Source of the DNA: Opitutaceae bacterium
GTDB lineage: Bacteria; Verrucomicrobiota; Verrucomicrobiia; Opitutales; Opitutaceae
Length of the DNA: 53,218 bases
Assembly (NCBI GenBank): GCA_947474995.1
Contig: CANJNJ010000014.1
Location: 1-53,218, forward strand
Direction: 5' to 3'
In this document: piece after piece, positions 7,720 through 16,458 of the stretch
Numbering within the stretch: position 1 is the stretch's first letter
Layout: each line of letters starts with the position of its first letter
Made by a program: the position numbers and the translations under genes
The notes under the pieces: generated by a model
Databases searched by the model: none
Told to the model about the DNA's origin: nothing
Seen by the model: the letters and a program-made list of their open reading frames with translations, nothing else

Positions 7720-8856
7720 ATGCCCCGCATCGCCCGCATCGAAACCTTCGTCGTAACCCAGCGGCTGCAGAAGCCGTTTTCCTATTCGCAGTGGGAATAC
7801 GACCGCCGCACGGTCTGCCTCGTGCGCGTCACCGCGGACGATGGGACGTACGGCTGGGGCGAAGGCTACGGTCCCGCGGCTGTCATCAAGTCGGGCATTG
7901 AATTTCTCGCCCCCTTGGTGATGGGCGGCGATCCGCTCGCGATCGGGGCGCTCTGGCAGGCGATGCACGTGCGGGCGACGGACTTTGCCCGGCGCGGGGT
8001 ATTGCTGGCGTCCCTCAGCGCGATCGACATCGCGCTGTGGGATTTGAAGGGAAAACTGCTGCGCACGCCGGTCCATGTTCTCCTCGGGGGCCAGCGTCGT
8101 GCCCGCGTCCAGGTGTACGCGACCGGGCTCTACTTCGATCGTGAGCCCAACCTGCGCGAGCGACTCGCCCGTGAAGCCGTCGGCTACGTCGGGCAGGGTT
8201 TTCGGGCCGTGAAGATGAAGGTCGGCCTGGGAATCGAAGAGGACGCGGGCAACGTCGAGGCGGTCCGCCGGGCCATCGGGCCCCACGTGCGGCTGATGGT
8301 CGATTCAAATCACGCGTATCTGCTGCACGAGGCGCTGGCGTTGACGCAGCGGATCGAGCCCTTCGATATTTCGTGGTTCGAAGAGCCGGTGTCGCCGGAC
8401 GACTACGCGGGCTACGCCGAACTGCGGCGCCAGTCGAAGATTCCGATCGCCGGCGGCGAGTGCGAGTACGGCGTCCACGGGTTTCACCAACTTTTCTCCG
8501 CGGCGGCGGTCGACATCGCGCAGCCCGATATCTGCGCGTGCGGCGGCCTGACCGAGGCCCAGCGGATCGCCGCGCTGGCGCGGACGCACTTCGTGGAAAT
8601 CACGCCGCACTGTTGGGGGACGGGGATCGCGTTTGCCGTGGGCCTGCATTTTCTGAGCTCCGTGGACGTGCAGCCGGGCCGGTTGCGCGCCCGCGAGCCC
8701 TTCCTCGAAATGGATCGGACGGAAAATCCGTTGCGCGATTTGCTCACAACGCCTCGTTTCCAACCCGTCGATGGCTGTGTGGCGGTGCCGGATTTGCCGG
8801 GGCTCGGCGTCGACGTGGACGCGAAGCGGCTGGAAGAGTTTGCGGTTCTGCCCTAG
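7720..8856 (+). CDS. Enolase-superfamily dehydratase/racemase (mandelate racemase / muconate lactonizing family)
   Basis: 378 residues. N-terminal capping domain (1-125), then the TIM barrel with the full catalytic set: KxK at K165 and K167 (AVKMKVG), magnesium ligands D195 (MVDSNH), E221 (WFEEPV) and E247 (GGECEYG), and the Asp/His pair D270 and H297 (TPHCWGTG). The KxK plus His-Asp dyad places it in the mandelate racemase subgroup, whose members abstract a proton alpha to a carboxylate; most act as sugar-acid dehydratases. No signal peptide. The setting among sugar-acid genes supports an aldonate or aldarate dehydratase, yielding a 2-keto-3-deoxy acid that a DapA-type lyase could cleave; the specific substrate is unknown. 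Confidence 0.9.
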   Translation: MPRIARIETFVVTQRLQKPFSYSQWEYDRRTVCLVRVTADDGTYGWGEGYGPAAVIKSGIEFLAPLVMGGDPLAIGALWQAMHVRATDFARRGVLLASLSAIDIALWDLKGKLLRTPVHVLLGGQRRARVQVYATGLYFDREPNLRERLAREAVGYVGQGFRAVKMKVGLGIEEDAGNVEAVRRAIGPHVRLMVDSNHAYLLHEALALTQRIEPFDISWFEEPVSPDDYAGYAELRRQSKIPIAGGECEYGVHGFHQLFSAAAVDIAQPDICACGGLTEAQRIAALARTHFVEITPHCWGTGIAFAVGLHFLSSVDVQPGRLRAREPFLEMDRTENPLRDLLTTPRFQPVDGCVAVPDLPGLGVDVDAKRLEEFAVLP

Positions 8857-8931
8857 TCGCGCGGCTGTCCGTCGATTCGAGATTAGAACATTCGTTCGAA
8901 CCGCAAATCGCCTGTTCACAGACGAAAGGTG

Positions 8932-9015
8932 GCCCGGGTGTTCGTCGTTCCTCCTTCAGGCGGAAGTTCTGAACCGTTCGGATTCCGCCTGAAGGCGGAA
9001 CTACGAACGCCGGGC
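8932..9015. terminator. Palindromic repeat, family A; likely bidirectional terminator
   Basis: Arms GCCCGGGTGTTCGTCGTTCC... and ...GGAACTACGAACGCCGGGC pair over about 32 bases with few mismatches. It lies between convergent genes (dehydratase on plus, M28 peptidase on minus). Confidence 0.7.
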
Positions 9016-9019
9016 TGCC

Positions 9020-10657
9020 TCAATGCCCGCGCGGGCTCTCGACGAAGCGGGGCGTCGTGGGGTCGTCGCCGAAGCGCCAGGCGCTGAGGTAGGCGAGCTT
9101 CAGGATCTTCGCCATCTTCACGTAGTTGATCTTCTCCGCGGTGTCTGTGACGTGGTGATAGTCTGGATGGAACCCCGTGAACCACCAGAACGCGGGAATG
9201 TTCTTCAGCACGAACGGAAATTGATCGCTGCGAAAAAAGATATTCAGCGCCGCTTCGTGATCGAAGCGATGATCGAGCACGAGGCCGACCTGCCGGTTTT
9301 CCGCGGCGACCAAGGCATCGTAGTCGGGCGAGTAAAACGCCCCGATGAGATTCAGCCGGTTGGTCGTGTCCGCCGGAACTTCGAGCACGCCTCTGGTCTG
9401 AGCGGTTTCCTCTTCGTTGCGGCCGATCATGTCGAAATTGATCATTGCCCGGGTCGTGGCCAGCGGCCGCAGCGGATGCGCCGCCATCCAGAATGCGCCC
9501 AGCAGTCCGCGTTCTTCCGCGGTAAAGACCGTGAAAAGAATGGAGCGCTTGGGGCGCGTCTCGTTGCGTGCAAAGGCGTGGGCGAGGGCCACGACGCCGA
9601 CCGTGCCCGAGCCGTTGTCGTCGGCTCCCGGGTAGGTCTCCGGGCCGCCAAAGGCCCCTTCGTGGTCGTGGTGCCCGCTGATCAGGATCGTCTCAGGGGC
9701 GAGTTGCGGGTCGCTGCCTTCAAGCAGCCCGCAAACGTTGTATGAGATCCCCCGGCGCCGCATGGAATTTCGCAGGTGGACCGTGACCACCGTGTTCGCC
9801 AGCGGCCGGGACTGCGGCTGGAGTTTTTGATCGATCGCGGCCTGCAGGGCCGAGGGCGTCGCCCCGGCGGTGGCCAAAAGCTCTTGCGCGACGACATCGG
9901 AAATCACGACCGACGAAATGCGGATGTCATTTTCATCGAGTGACTGCAGCGCCCGCCCACCGGGCCGCAGGGCCGACCCGCCGATCTTGGGCCCCAGCTC
10001 CTGCGCGGAGGGGTGCTGGCGGTTGGGTTCCGAAACCATGAGCACCGCGACGGCGCCGTGGGCTTGGGCGTTGAGGACTTTGACCCGCGCTGTGGCGTAG
10101 CGGGTGTTGCCCGTGCCGTTGAAAATGGAGCTGGCGTCGGCTTCCTGCGGCTCGTGATCGAAGACGAGCACGATCTTTCCCTTCGCGTCCAGCGTCGCGT
10201 AGTCGTCGTAGCCGAGTTCGGGCGCGGTGATGCCGTAACCGGCGAAGAGCAATGGCGCCGTCACATCCACGTCGTCCTTGAAGCCGCCCGAAATGTGCGG
10301 AAAGGCCCAGGGTTTGTGCTGGCCGGCACGGTCGAGGGCGAGGGAACTTTCGGCGCGGTCGGGCTGAAATTCCACCAGCGGTACGCTCTGGAGAAAACCG
10401 CCCTCCGCAGCTGGTTTCAATCCGGCCTTGGCGAACTCCGAGGCGACCCACTCCAGGGCGACGGTATCACCCTTTTGCAGTGACATCCGGCCGTCGAGCG
10501 CGGGGGAGGCGAGAAACGTGAGGTCGGCGCGAAGCACGTCCTCGCGAATGGCGTTGAAGCCCGTGGCCACGCGGGCCGGCACGGGCAGGGGAGCCTGGGC
10601 CGCCGCAATCCCACCGATCGCCAGGAACAAGAGGATAAATCGGTTCAAGCGCGTCAT
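9020..10657 (-). CDS. Exported M28-family zinc aminopeptidase with PA domain
   Basis: 545 residues. Signal peptide 1-21 (basic start, hydrophobic core FILLFLAIGGIAAA, cleavage near AQA). A protease-associated insert of about residues 130-290 precedes the M28 catalytic part. The metal site is visible in order: H329 in SGHHDHEG, bridging D346 in GADDNGSG, E381/E382 in TAEERGLLG, D409 in NFDMIGRN, and a late His in YHHVTDT. Two zinc ions are usual in the family. It would trim N-terminal residues from peptides in the periplasm or outside. It stands alone, with opposite-strand neighbours on its downstream side and a repeat-rich gap upstream. Confidence 0.9.
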   Translation of the reverse strand: MTRLNRFILLFLAIGGIAAAQAPLPVPARVATGFNAIREDVLRADLTFLASPALDGRMSLQKGDTVALEWVASEFAKAGLKPAAEGGFLQSVPLVEFQPDRAESSLALDRAGQHKPWAFPHISGGFKDDVDVTAPLLFAGYGITAPELGYDDYATLDAKGKIVLVFDHEPQEADASSIFNGTGNTRYATARVKVLNAQAHGAVAVLMVSEPNRQHPSAQELGPKIGGSALRPGGRALQSLDENDIRISSVVISDVVAQELLATAGATPSALQAAIDQKLQPQSRPLANTVVTVHLRNSMRRRGISYNVCGLLEGSDPQLAPETILISGHHDHEGAFGGPETYPGADDNGSGTVGVVALAHAFARNETRPKRSILFTVFTAEERGLLGAFWMAAHPLRPLATTRAMINFDMIGRNEEETAQTRGVLEVPADTTNRLNLIGAFYSPDYDALVAAENRQVGLVLDHRFDHEAALNIFFRSDQFPFVLKNIPAFWWFTGFHPDYHHVTDTAEKINYVKMAKILKLAYLSAWRFGDDPTTPRFVESPRGH

Positions 10658-11097
10658 CCCGCTGGCATGAGTTCAAGGGCCGGGGTTGGAAAGCGCAAAG
10701 GCGGGGGCGGACGAGACCGGGGTGGTCGGTGTGTTGTCTGTGTTAACCGATTCTATCCCGCTTCTCCCGAAGCGGGCCACAAGGCAATGGTAGCCCGCCT
10801 CGGGAGAGGCGGGAATGACTTCTCGGAGATACGTCCCGCGAGACCGAGCGCGAGATTTGGGTAAACGCACCTTTTCAAACCAATCACGCCAAACCGGATT
10901 CACGCGGAGGCGCGGAGAGCGCGGAGTGGGGCAAACAACGGTCATGGAGCTTGGTTTGCTCCGTGCCTCCGCGTGAAATTGAGCCACCCTAAAATTTGCC
11001 GTCTGTCCGCTTGATGTCGGGCCGGGCGATGGACAGGATGGGCGTCCCCTCCCGGCTGAACATTGCCGACCCACCCGTTTGTCCCATCCCGTTTCCC
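10658..11097. repeat. Gap with family E palindrome and a GCGGAG-type inverted repeat
   Basis: 440 bases. Family E element at 10754-10815: two small palindromes, CCCGCTTC/GAAGCGGG and TAGCCCGCCTC/GAGAGGCGGGA. A second element, 10899-10978, begins TTCACGCGGAGGCGCGGAG and ends CTCCGTGCCTCCGCGTGAAA, the reverse complement with few mismatches. No gene seen; the frame that opens at 10996 is only an upstream extension of the esterase gene. Confidence 0.65.
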
Positions 11098-12222
11098 ATG
11101 ACCAACGCACTTCGCTTCCTGCTCCCCTTTCTTCTCGCCTCCGCGAGTGCCAGTTTCGCCCAGGCTCCGGCGGTCGTCGTCGCCGCGCCGCCGGCTGAAC
11201 CCGCGCTGGCCTGGCATCGCGTCGCCCAGTGGGGGGTCGAGGGCCGGGCCTGGCCTGACCTGGATCGGTTGCGTTATTTTGATCGGTTTCCGGCGATCGC
11301 CGAGGGCCGGGTTACCGACGCGGTGTGGAACCTGAGTCGCGACAGCGCCGGGATGATGGTCCGGTTCAAGACCGATGCCACGACCATCTGGACCAACTAC
11401 ACGCTTTACCGCGAACGGCTGGCCGGGGCCAACATGACCGCCATCGGCGCCAGCGGTATCGACCTTTATGCGCGCGACTCCTCCGGGAAATGGCGCTGGG
11501 TAGGCGTGAGTCGGCCCGCGGGAAAAATTGTCCGCCAAGAAGTCATCGCCGGCCTCGCGCCGGGAATGCGCGAATACGCCGCGTATCTACCCCTCTATAA
11601 TGGCGTGGATGAAATTTCGATTGGCGTCCCGCCGGCCGCGCACTTTGAGCAGCTCGCGCCGCGGAGCGAAAAGCCGATCGTGTTTTACGGCACGTCCATC
11701 ACGCATGGGGCCAGCGCCTCGCGGCCCGGCATGGCGCATCCCGCGATCCTCGGCCGGCGGTTGGATCTGCCCGTGGTCAATCTCGGCTTCTCCGGCAACG
11801 GCCGGATGGATGCTGCGGTCGGCGAACTGCTCGGGAAAATCGACGCGGCCGTGTACGTCATCGACTGCCTGCCGAACATGGACGCCGCGATGGTTCGCGA
11901 AAAATGCCTCCCGCTCGTGAAGCAGTTGCGGGCCGCGCGGCCCAATACGCCCATCGTCCTCATCGAGGATCGCCGGAATACCAATTCCTGGATTTTGCCG
12001 GTGCGGGACCAACACCACACGGCCAATCACGCCGCTCTGCGTGAGAGCTTCGCTGCGCTGGAAAAGGAAGGCGTGAAGGGACTGTTCTATCTGGCCGGCG
12101 ATGACCTGATGGGCGCGGACGCCGAAGCGTCCACCGACGGCTCGCATCCGAGCGATCTCGGTTTCGTGCGCCACGCCGATCTCTTCGAGCCGGTGCTGCG
12201 GGCGGCGTTGGGAAAGAAATAG
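11098..12222 (+). CDS. Secreted SGNH/GDSL-type esterase with N-terminal jelly-roll-like domain
   Basis: 374 residues from the ATG at 11098, chosen because a signal peptide (1-21, LRFLLPFLLASASASFAQA) begins there. Residues 40-185 form a beta-rich N-terminal domain; the SGNH fold follows. Block I is FYGTSITHG with nucleophile S200, block II NLGFSGNG (G232 region), block III DCLPNM with N260, and block V DGSHPSD with D347 and H350. This two-domain arrangement is that of carbohydrate esterases acting on acetylated polysaccharides or related substrates. It acts outside the inner membrane. The gap after it holds a nested repeat element. Confidence 0.88.
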   Translation: MTNALRFLLPFLLASASASFAQAPAVVVAAPPAEPALAWHRVAQWGVEGRAWPDLDRLRYFDRFPAIAEGRVTDAVWNLSRDSAGMMVRFKTDATTIWTNYTLYRERLAGANMTAIGASGIDLYARDSSGKWRWVGVSRPAGKIVRQEVIAGLAPGMREYAAYLPLYNGVDEISIGVPPAAHFEQLAPRSEKPIVFYGTSITHGASASRPGMAHPAILGRRLDLPVVNLGFSGNGRMDAAVGELLGKIDAAVYVIDCLPNMDAAMVREKCLPLVKQLRAARPNTPIVLIEDRRNTNSWILPVRDQHHTANHAALRESFAALEKEGVKGLFYLAGDDLMGADAEASTDGSHPSDLGFVRHADLFEPVLRAALGKK

Positions 12223-12245
12223 GTCGGAGCTAAGAGCATGCCCTG

Positions 12246-12503
12246 GAAACCGCAAAGGGCGCCAAGAACCGCGAAGTACGGAAAATCCGCTTCGCGGCGT
12301 TCGACAGTTCGCCCGAATCTTTGCGGCCGACAGGAAGAAATGGCCGGGTTGGTCGTTCCGCCTTCAGGCGGAAGGATCGCGCCGCCCGGATTCCGCCTGA
12401 AGGCGGAACGACCAACGCCGAATTTTCACCGCGGAGCGACTTACTCCACCGAGTGCATCAGAATCGACTTTTCTTCGCGCCGCTTCGCGTTTTTCGCGGT
12501 TCA
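12246..12503. repeat. Nested repeat: family A palindrome inside a larger inverted repeat
   Basis: Outer arms of the form ACCGCAAAGGGCGCCAAGAA (from 12248) and, on the other strand, AACCGCGAAAAACGCGAAG (ending near 12503) are imperfect reverse complements. Between them, at 12345-12420, sits a nearly perfect family A palindrome (GTTGGTCGTTCCGCC... / ...GGCGGAACGACCAAC). This makes up almost all of the 312-base gap between two exported-hydrolase genes. Confidence 0.6.
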
Positions 12504-12534
12504 ACGGCAAGACTAGCCTCAGACCTTTCATCCC

Positions 12535-14970
12535 ATGAATTTCGTCCACCCGCCTCTTTGGTGTCGTAGTATCTTTGCGCTGTTGTTCGTGCTCCTCGTC
12601 GCCCGCGCCGCCGAACCAAACCTTCCCACGACGCGCTACGAGGTCGCCGGGCTGAGTGCGCCGGTCGAAATCCTCGTCGACCACTGGGGCGTGCCGCATA
12701 TCTACGCGCCGACGGCCTACGCCGCCTATTTTGCGCAGGGCTTCAATGCGGCGCGCGACCGCCTCTGGCAGCTCGACCTCTGGCGCAAACGCGGGCTCGG
12801 CGAACTCGCGCGCGACTTCGGCCCCGCGTACGTGGCACAGGACCGGGCGGCGCGACTTTTTCTCTACCGCGGCGACATGCACGCCGAGTGGATCGCCTAT
12901 GGCTCCGATACCAAGCGCGTCGTCGAGAATTTCGTCGCGGGCATCAACGCTTACATTGCCCTCACGCGCACGCGACCCGAACTGCTCCCGCCGGAGTTCA
13001 AGCTGCTGGGCAACACGCCGGCCCGGTGGGAGCCGGCCGACGTCGTCCGCATCCGCAGTCATCTCCTGGTGGGCAACCTGCCGAGCGAGGTGGCGCGTTC
13101 GCGCGTCGTGGCGGTTTCCAACCTCGAAACCGATTTGCTTCGTCGCGGCTTGGAACCCAAATGGGAAGCACGCGTGCCCGAGGGCCTGGTGCCGGCCGAC
13201 GTGCCCGCGGACGTGCTGAAAGACTACAACCTCGCGCGCGACTCCGTGTTGTTCACGGCGGAGAAACTTCGCGGCGTCGTCGGTCCCACGCGTACCGCCG
13301 CGGCCGAGCTGGAGCACGCGCTCGACCAGGACGTCTATGCGAGCAACAACTTTACGGTCGCCCCGTCGCGCTCCTCCACGGGCCGCGCGATCCTCGCCAA
13401 CGATCCACATCGCGCGCATGGCGTGCCGAGCCTGCGTTACTTCGCGCACCTGTCGGCGCCGGGTCTCGACGTCATCGGTGCCGGCGAGCCCTGTCTCCCG
13501 GGGATTTCACTCGGGCATAATTCCGAAATCGCCTTCGGCTTGACGGTCTTCGCGATCGATCAGGAGGACCTCTATGTCTACGAGACGAATCCGGCGCAAC
13601 CGGACGAGTACCGCTACCGCGGACGTTGGGAACCGATGCAGGTGCTCACGGAAAATGTCGCGGTGAAAGGGGAGGGCACGCGATCGGTGCAGCTCAAGTT
13701 TACGCGCCACGGTCCGGTGCTGTTCGAGGATCCGGCCCATCATCGCGCTTTTGCCGCGCGCGTCGCCTGGCTCGAGCCGGGCACCGCGCCGTATCTCTCC
13801 AGCATGGAATACCTGCACGCGAAGAACTGGGATGAGTTTCTCGCCGCGATGAATCGCCATGGCATGCCGGGGCTGAACTACCTTTACGCCGATCGCACGG
13901 GCAACATCGGCTGGGCGCCTTCCGGTCTGGCGCCCGTGCGCCCGAACTGGGACGGGCTGATGCCCGTGCCGGGCGACGGGCGCTATGAGTGGCAGGGCTT
14001 TCACACGATGGATCAACTGCCGCGGCGCCTGAATCCACCCGAGGGCTGGATCGGTTCTTCAAACGAAATGAATCTCCCTGCCGGCTACGACGCGGCGGAA
14101 ACCAAGCTCGGCTTCGAGTGGTCCGACGCCGTGCGGATTAACCGGCAACACCAGATCTTCGACGGCACGGGCCGCTTCGATGTGGCCGGACTCGTGCGGG
14201 CGCAGACCGATGTCCTGAACGTGACCGGACAGCGGGTCGGGAAGTTGCTGGCGGGCGTGAACGCCCCGGCCAACTCACCCGCGGCCGCGGCACTGGCGGC
14301 GTTGCGCGCGTGGGACTTCCGCTCGGAGCGCGATTCGACGGGCGCGGCGGTTTTCAACGTCTGGTATCACAAGCACGTCCGGCCGGCCGTGGTGCGAAAA
14401 CTTGCTCCCGCCGCCGCGGTTTCGCTGATGGGCGACGGCGACGCCGCCGTGATCATCGACTACCTCGAAAAGCCGGACCCGCGCCTCGGGCCCGATCCGG
14501 TGCGGGCGCGAGATGAACTGTTTGGCGCTGCACTCGAAACCGCCGCCGCCGAGTTGACGAAGCGCCTCGGCGCGGACCCGGCGGGCTGGACGTGGGGTCG
14601 GCTGCATCAGGTTGAGTTTGTGCACGCCCTTTCCCCGGCCTTTCCGAAATCGGAGGCCGTGAAAGGATTTGATGTCGGTCCGCTGCCGAAGGCGGGTGAT
14701 AACGAGACCATCGGCCGCAGCACGTGGCGCGCCTCGGACTTCCGGCTGATCAGCGGGGCTTCGGCGCGTTTCGTGGTGGAGGTGGGAAATTGGGACAACG
14801 CACTCGCGACCAATACGCCGGGGCAATCGGGCGACCCGCGCAGTCCGCACTACCGCGATCTCTTCGCCGACTGGGCGAACAACCAGTACTTCCCGCTGCT
14901 TTATTCGCGGGCCGCGGTCGAGAAGGCGGCGGAATCTAAGATCGTCTTGGCGCCAATCGGCGCGCCGTAG
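12535..14970 (+). CDS. Exported penicillin acylase-family N-terminal nucleophile hydrolase
   Basis: 811 residues, the usual size of the precursor. Signal peptide about 1-25 (SIFALLFVLLVARAAE). Alpha-chain pattern with VDHWGVPHIYA and GFNAARDRLWQLDLWRKRGLGE, then a spacer, and the catalytic serine that becomes the N-terminus of the beta chain at S270 in VYASNNF, followed by ILANDPH. Members mature by self-cleavage just before this Ser and cleave amide bonds (beta-lactam side chains, acyl-homoserine lactones, cyclic lipopeptides). The natural substrate cannot be read from sequence; quorum-signal or lipopeptide acylation is as likely as antibiotic side chains. Periplasmic. The TAG stop lies at the start of a GC-rich palindromic stretch. 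Confidence 0.92.
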   Translation: MNFVHPPLWCRSIFALLFVLLVARAAEPNLPTTRYEVAGLSAPVEILVDHWGVPHIYAPTAYAAYFAQGFNAARDRLWQLDLWRKRGLGELARDFGPAYVAQDRAARLFLYRGDMHAEWIAYGSDTKRVVENFVAGINAYIALTRTRPELLPPEFKLLGNTPARWEPADVVRIRSHLLVGNLPSEVARSRVVAVSNLETDLLRRGLEPKWEARVPEGLVPADVPADVLKDYNLARDSVLFTAEKLRGVVGPTRTAAAELEHALDQDVYASNNFTVAPSRSSTGRAILANDPHRAHGVPSLRYFAHLSAPGLDVIGAGEPCLPGISLGHNSEIAFGLTVFAIDQEDLYVYETNPAQPDEYRYRGRWEPMQVLTENVAVKGEGTRSVQLKFTRHGPVLFEDPAHHRAFAARVAWLEPGTAPYLSSMEYLHAKNWDEFLAAMNRHGMPGLNYLYADRTGNIGWAPSGLAPVRPNWDGLMPVPGDGRYEWQGFHTMDQLPRRLNPPEGWIGSSNEMNLPAGYDAAETKLGFEWSDAVRINRQHQIFDGTGRFDVAGLVRAQTDVLNVTGQRVGKLLAGVNAPANSPAAAALAALRAWDFRSERDSTGAAVFNVWYHKHVRPAVVRKLAPAAAVSLMGDGDAAVIIDYLEKPDPRLGPDPVRARDELFGAALETAAAELTKRLGADPAGWTWGRLHQVEFVHALSPAFPKSEAVKGFDVGPLPKAGDNETIGRSTWRASDFRLISGASARFVVEVGNWDNALATNTPGQSGDPRSPHYRDLFADWANNQYFPLLYSRAAVEKAAESKIVLAPIGAP

Positions 14971-15202
14971 CGGCGAAGGCACCGGGTGGGCCGGCCACCC
15001 TGTGGGCGGCCTGACGGACCCCCGAACGAAATGGCCGCGCGACGGAGCGCACGGCCCACCTCGAGCCAGGTGCGACTGGATGAGCCGCGGAAAGGTGCCG
15101 CGGGCCCCAAGAAACGAGTTGCCCCTTTGCGCGGGGGAGCCCAGTCGTAATGGCCCGGTTTTTGGTGCCCGCTCTTAGCGCAACCCTTCCCCTCCTCCAG
15201 CC

Positions 15203-16246
15203 ATGAACACACCCGTCGTTTCCCCCGATTCCCTCAGCCGCCGCGATTTTATCGCCCGCACCGGCCTGATCGCCGCCGCAGCGTCTGTCGCCACGCTTGC
15301 CCCCACCAGCGCCAAAGCCGCGCTCGCCCCGACCGTTGCGCCGGTCAAGCCGCTCGGTGCCTACGAAATCAGCTTCCTGGAGAAGTGGTACTTCGACGGC
15401 GGCGACGGCTCGCCCGACCAGATGCGTTTCAAGTATACGCCGGAGCAGACGGCGCAGGTGTGCGACGAGATCGGCCTCGATCTCGAACTGACGCTCCGGA
15501 AGGCCGGGCATGTCACGCCGGAAAAGGCGCCCGACGAATTGCCGGCGTATGTCGCCGCGCTCGCCAAGAAGAACCGCAAGATTTCCTACGTCGCCATGGA
15601 CACCGTGCGGCCGGACGAGCCGCACTGGCAGAACGCGCTGCGGGCGGCGAAGAAGGCCGGGATCAATCGCTATCGCCATCGCGGTTTCCAGTACGATCTG
15701 ACCAAGCCCCGCAAGCCGCAGATCGCGAATTTCACGAAGTGGGCCAAGGATTTCGCGGCCTTCAACAAGGAGGTCGGGTTGCAGGCCGTCTATCAAATCC
15801 ACGCCGGGGCGCGGATGGCCGGCAGTGCGGCGTGGGATTTGGACATGATCCTCGACGACATCGACCCGCAGTATTTCGGCGTGGCCTTCGACACCCAGCA
15901 CGTCCTGGTGGAGCAGGGCCTATCCTTTGACAATGCGGTCGATGTCCTCGCGCCGCGGACCGTCGCACTGTGTGTGAAAAGTTTCCGGTGGGAGGAAGAT
16001 CCCAAGACCCACAAGGGCTTTCCTTTTCAGGTGCCCTTCGGTCAGGGCGCCGTGAAAAAGGATATGGTGCTGCAGGTGATCAAGGCCCATGGCGGGCCGC
16101 TGCCGATCATCATCCACATCGAACACTTCAAGACGGGCGGCGAGCTGTACCCGGCCCCGTTCGATCAGCGCAAAGGGATCGTCAACGCCTTCCGTAACGA
16201 TGCCAAGGTGCTTCGCGAGTGGTTGGGTTTGCCGGCCGCGACCTGA
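15203..16246 (+). CDS. Tat-exported sugar phosphate isomerase/epimerase-like TIM-barrel protein
   Basis: 347 residues. A twin-arginine signal is plain: SRRDFIARTG followed by a hydrophobic Ala-rich segment and a cleavage site near AKA (residue 39). The remainder has the AP-endonuclease-2 / xylose isomerase-like barrel pattern, with ELTLRKAGH, YQIHAG, GVAFDTQH and IHIEHFK supplying acidic and histidine residues where this superfamily binds a metal. Members are often isomerases of sugars, and export is common in Verrucomicrobiota and Planctomycetota. No partner gene is on the same operon with certainty; the aldehyde dehydrogenase gene starts 212 bases downstream after a degenerate repeat. Confidence 0.85.
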   Translation: MNTPVVSPDSLSRRDFIARTGLIAAAASVATLAPTSAKAALAPTVAPVKPLGAYEISFLEKWYFDGGDGSPDQMRFKYTPEQTAQVCDEIGLDLELTLRKAGHVTPEKAPDELPAYVAALAKKNRKISYVAMDTVRPDEPHWQNALRAAKKAGINRYRHRGFQYDLTKPRKPQIANFTKWAKDFAAFNKEVGLQAVYQIHAGARMAGSAAWDLDMILDDIDPQYFGVAFDTQHVLVEQGLSFDNAVDVLAPRTVALCVKSFRWEEDPKTHKGFPFQVPFGQGAVKKDMVLQVIKAHGGPLPIIIHIEHFKTGGELYPAPFDQRKGIVNAFRNDAKVLREWLGLPAAT

Positions 16247-16283
16247 CGCCTGCTGGCGGCGGCCTAATTTGGCCGCCGCCGCT

Positions 16284-16378
16284 TGTTGGTCGTTCCGCCT
16301 TCGGGCGGAAGGAGGATCGGAGTTTGGCTGCGAAAGTCAGAGAGCCTCGGACCGGCTGAAGCCGGGACTACAAACCCG
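16284..16378 (+). repeat. Degenerate or hybrid family A repeat
   Basis: The left half GTTGGTCGTTCCGCCTTCGG is family A, but the right half (16351-16374: CCGGCTGAAGCCGGGACTAC) has a different stem sequence. It looks like a recombined or decayed copy. Confidence 0.5.
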
Positions 16379-16458
16379 TGCGCGCCCGCCGACCCCATTT
16401 GCGTCACCCCCTTGATTCACCCTTGAACCGCGCGCCCCGGGGCGTTCCCTTTTCCTTC

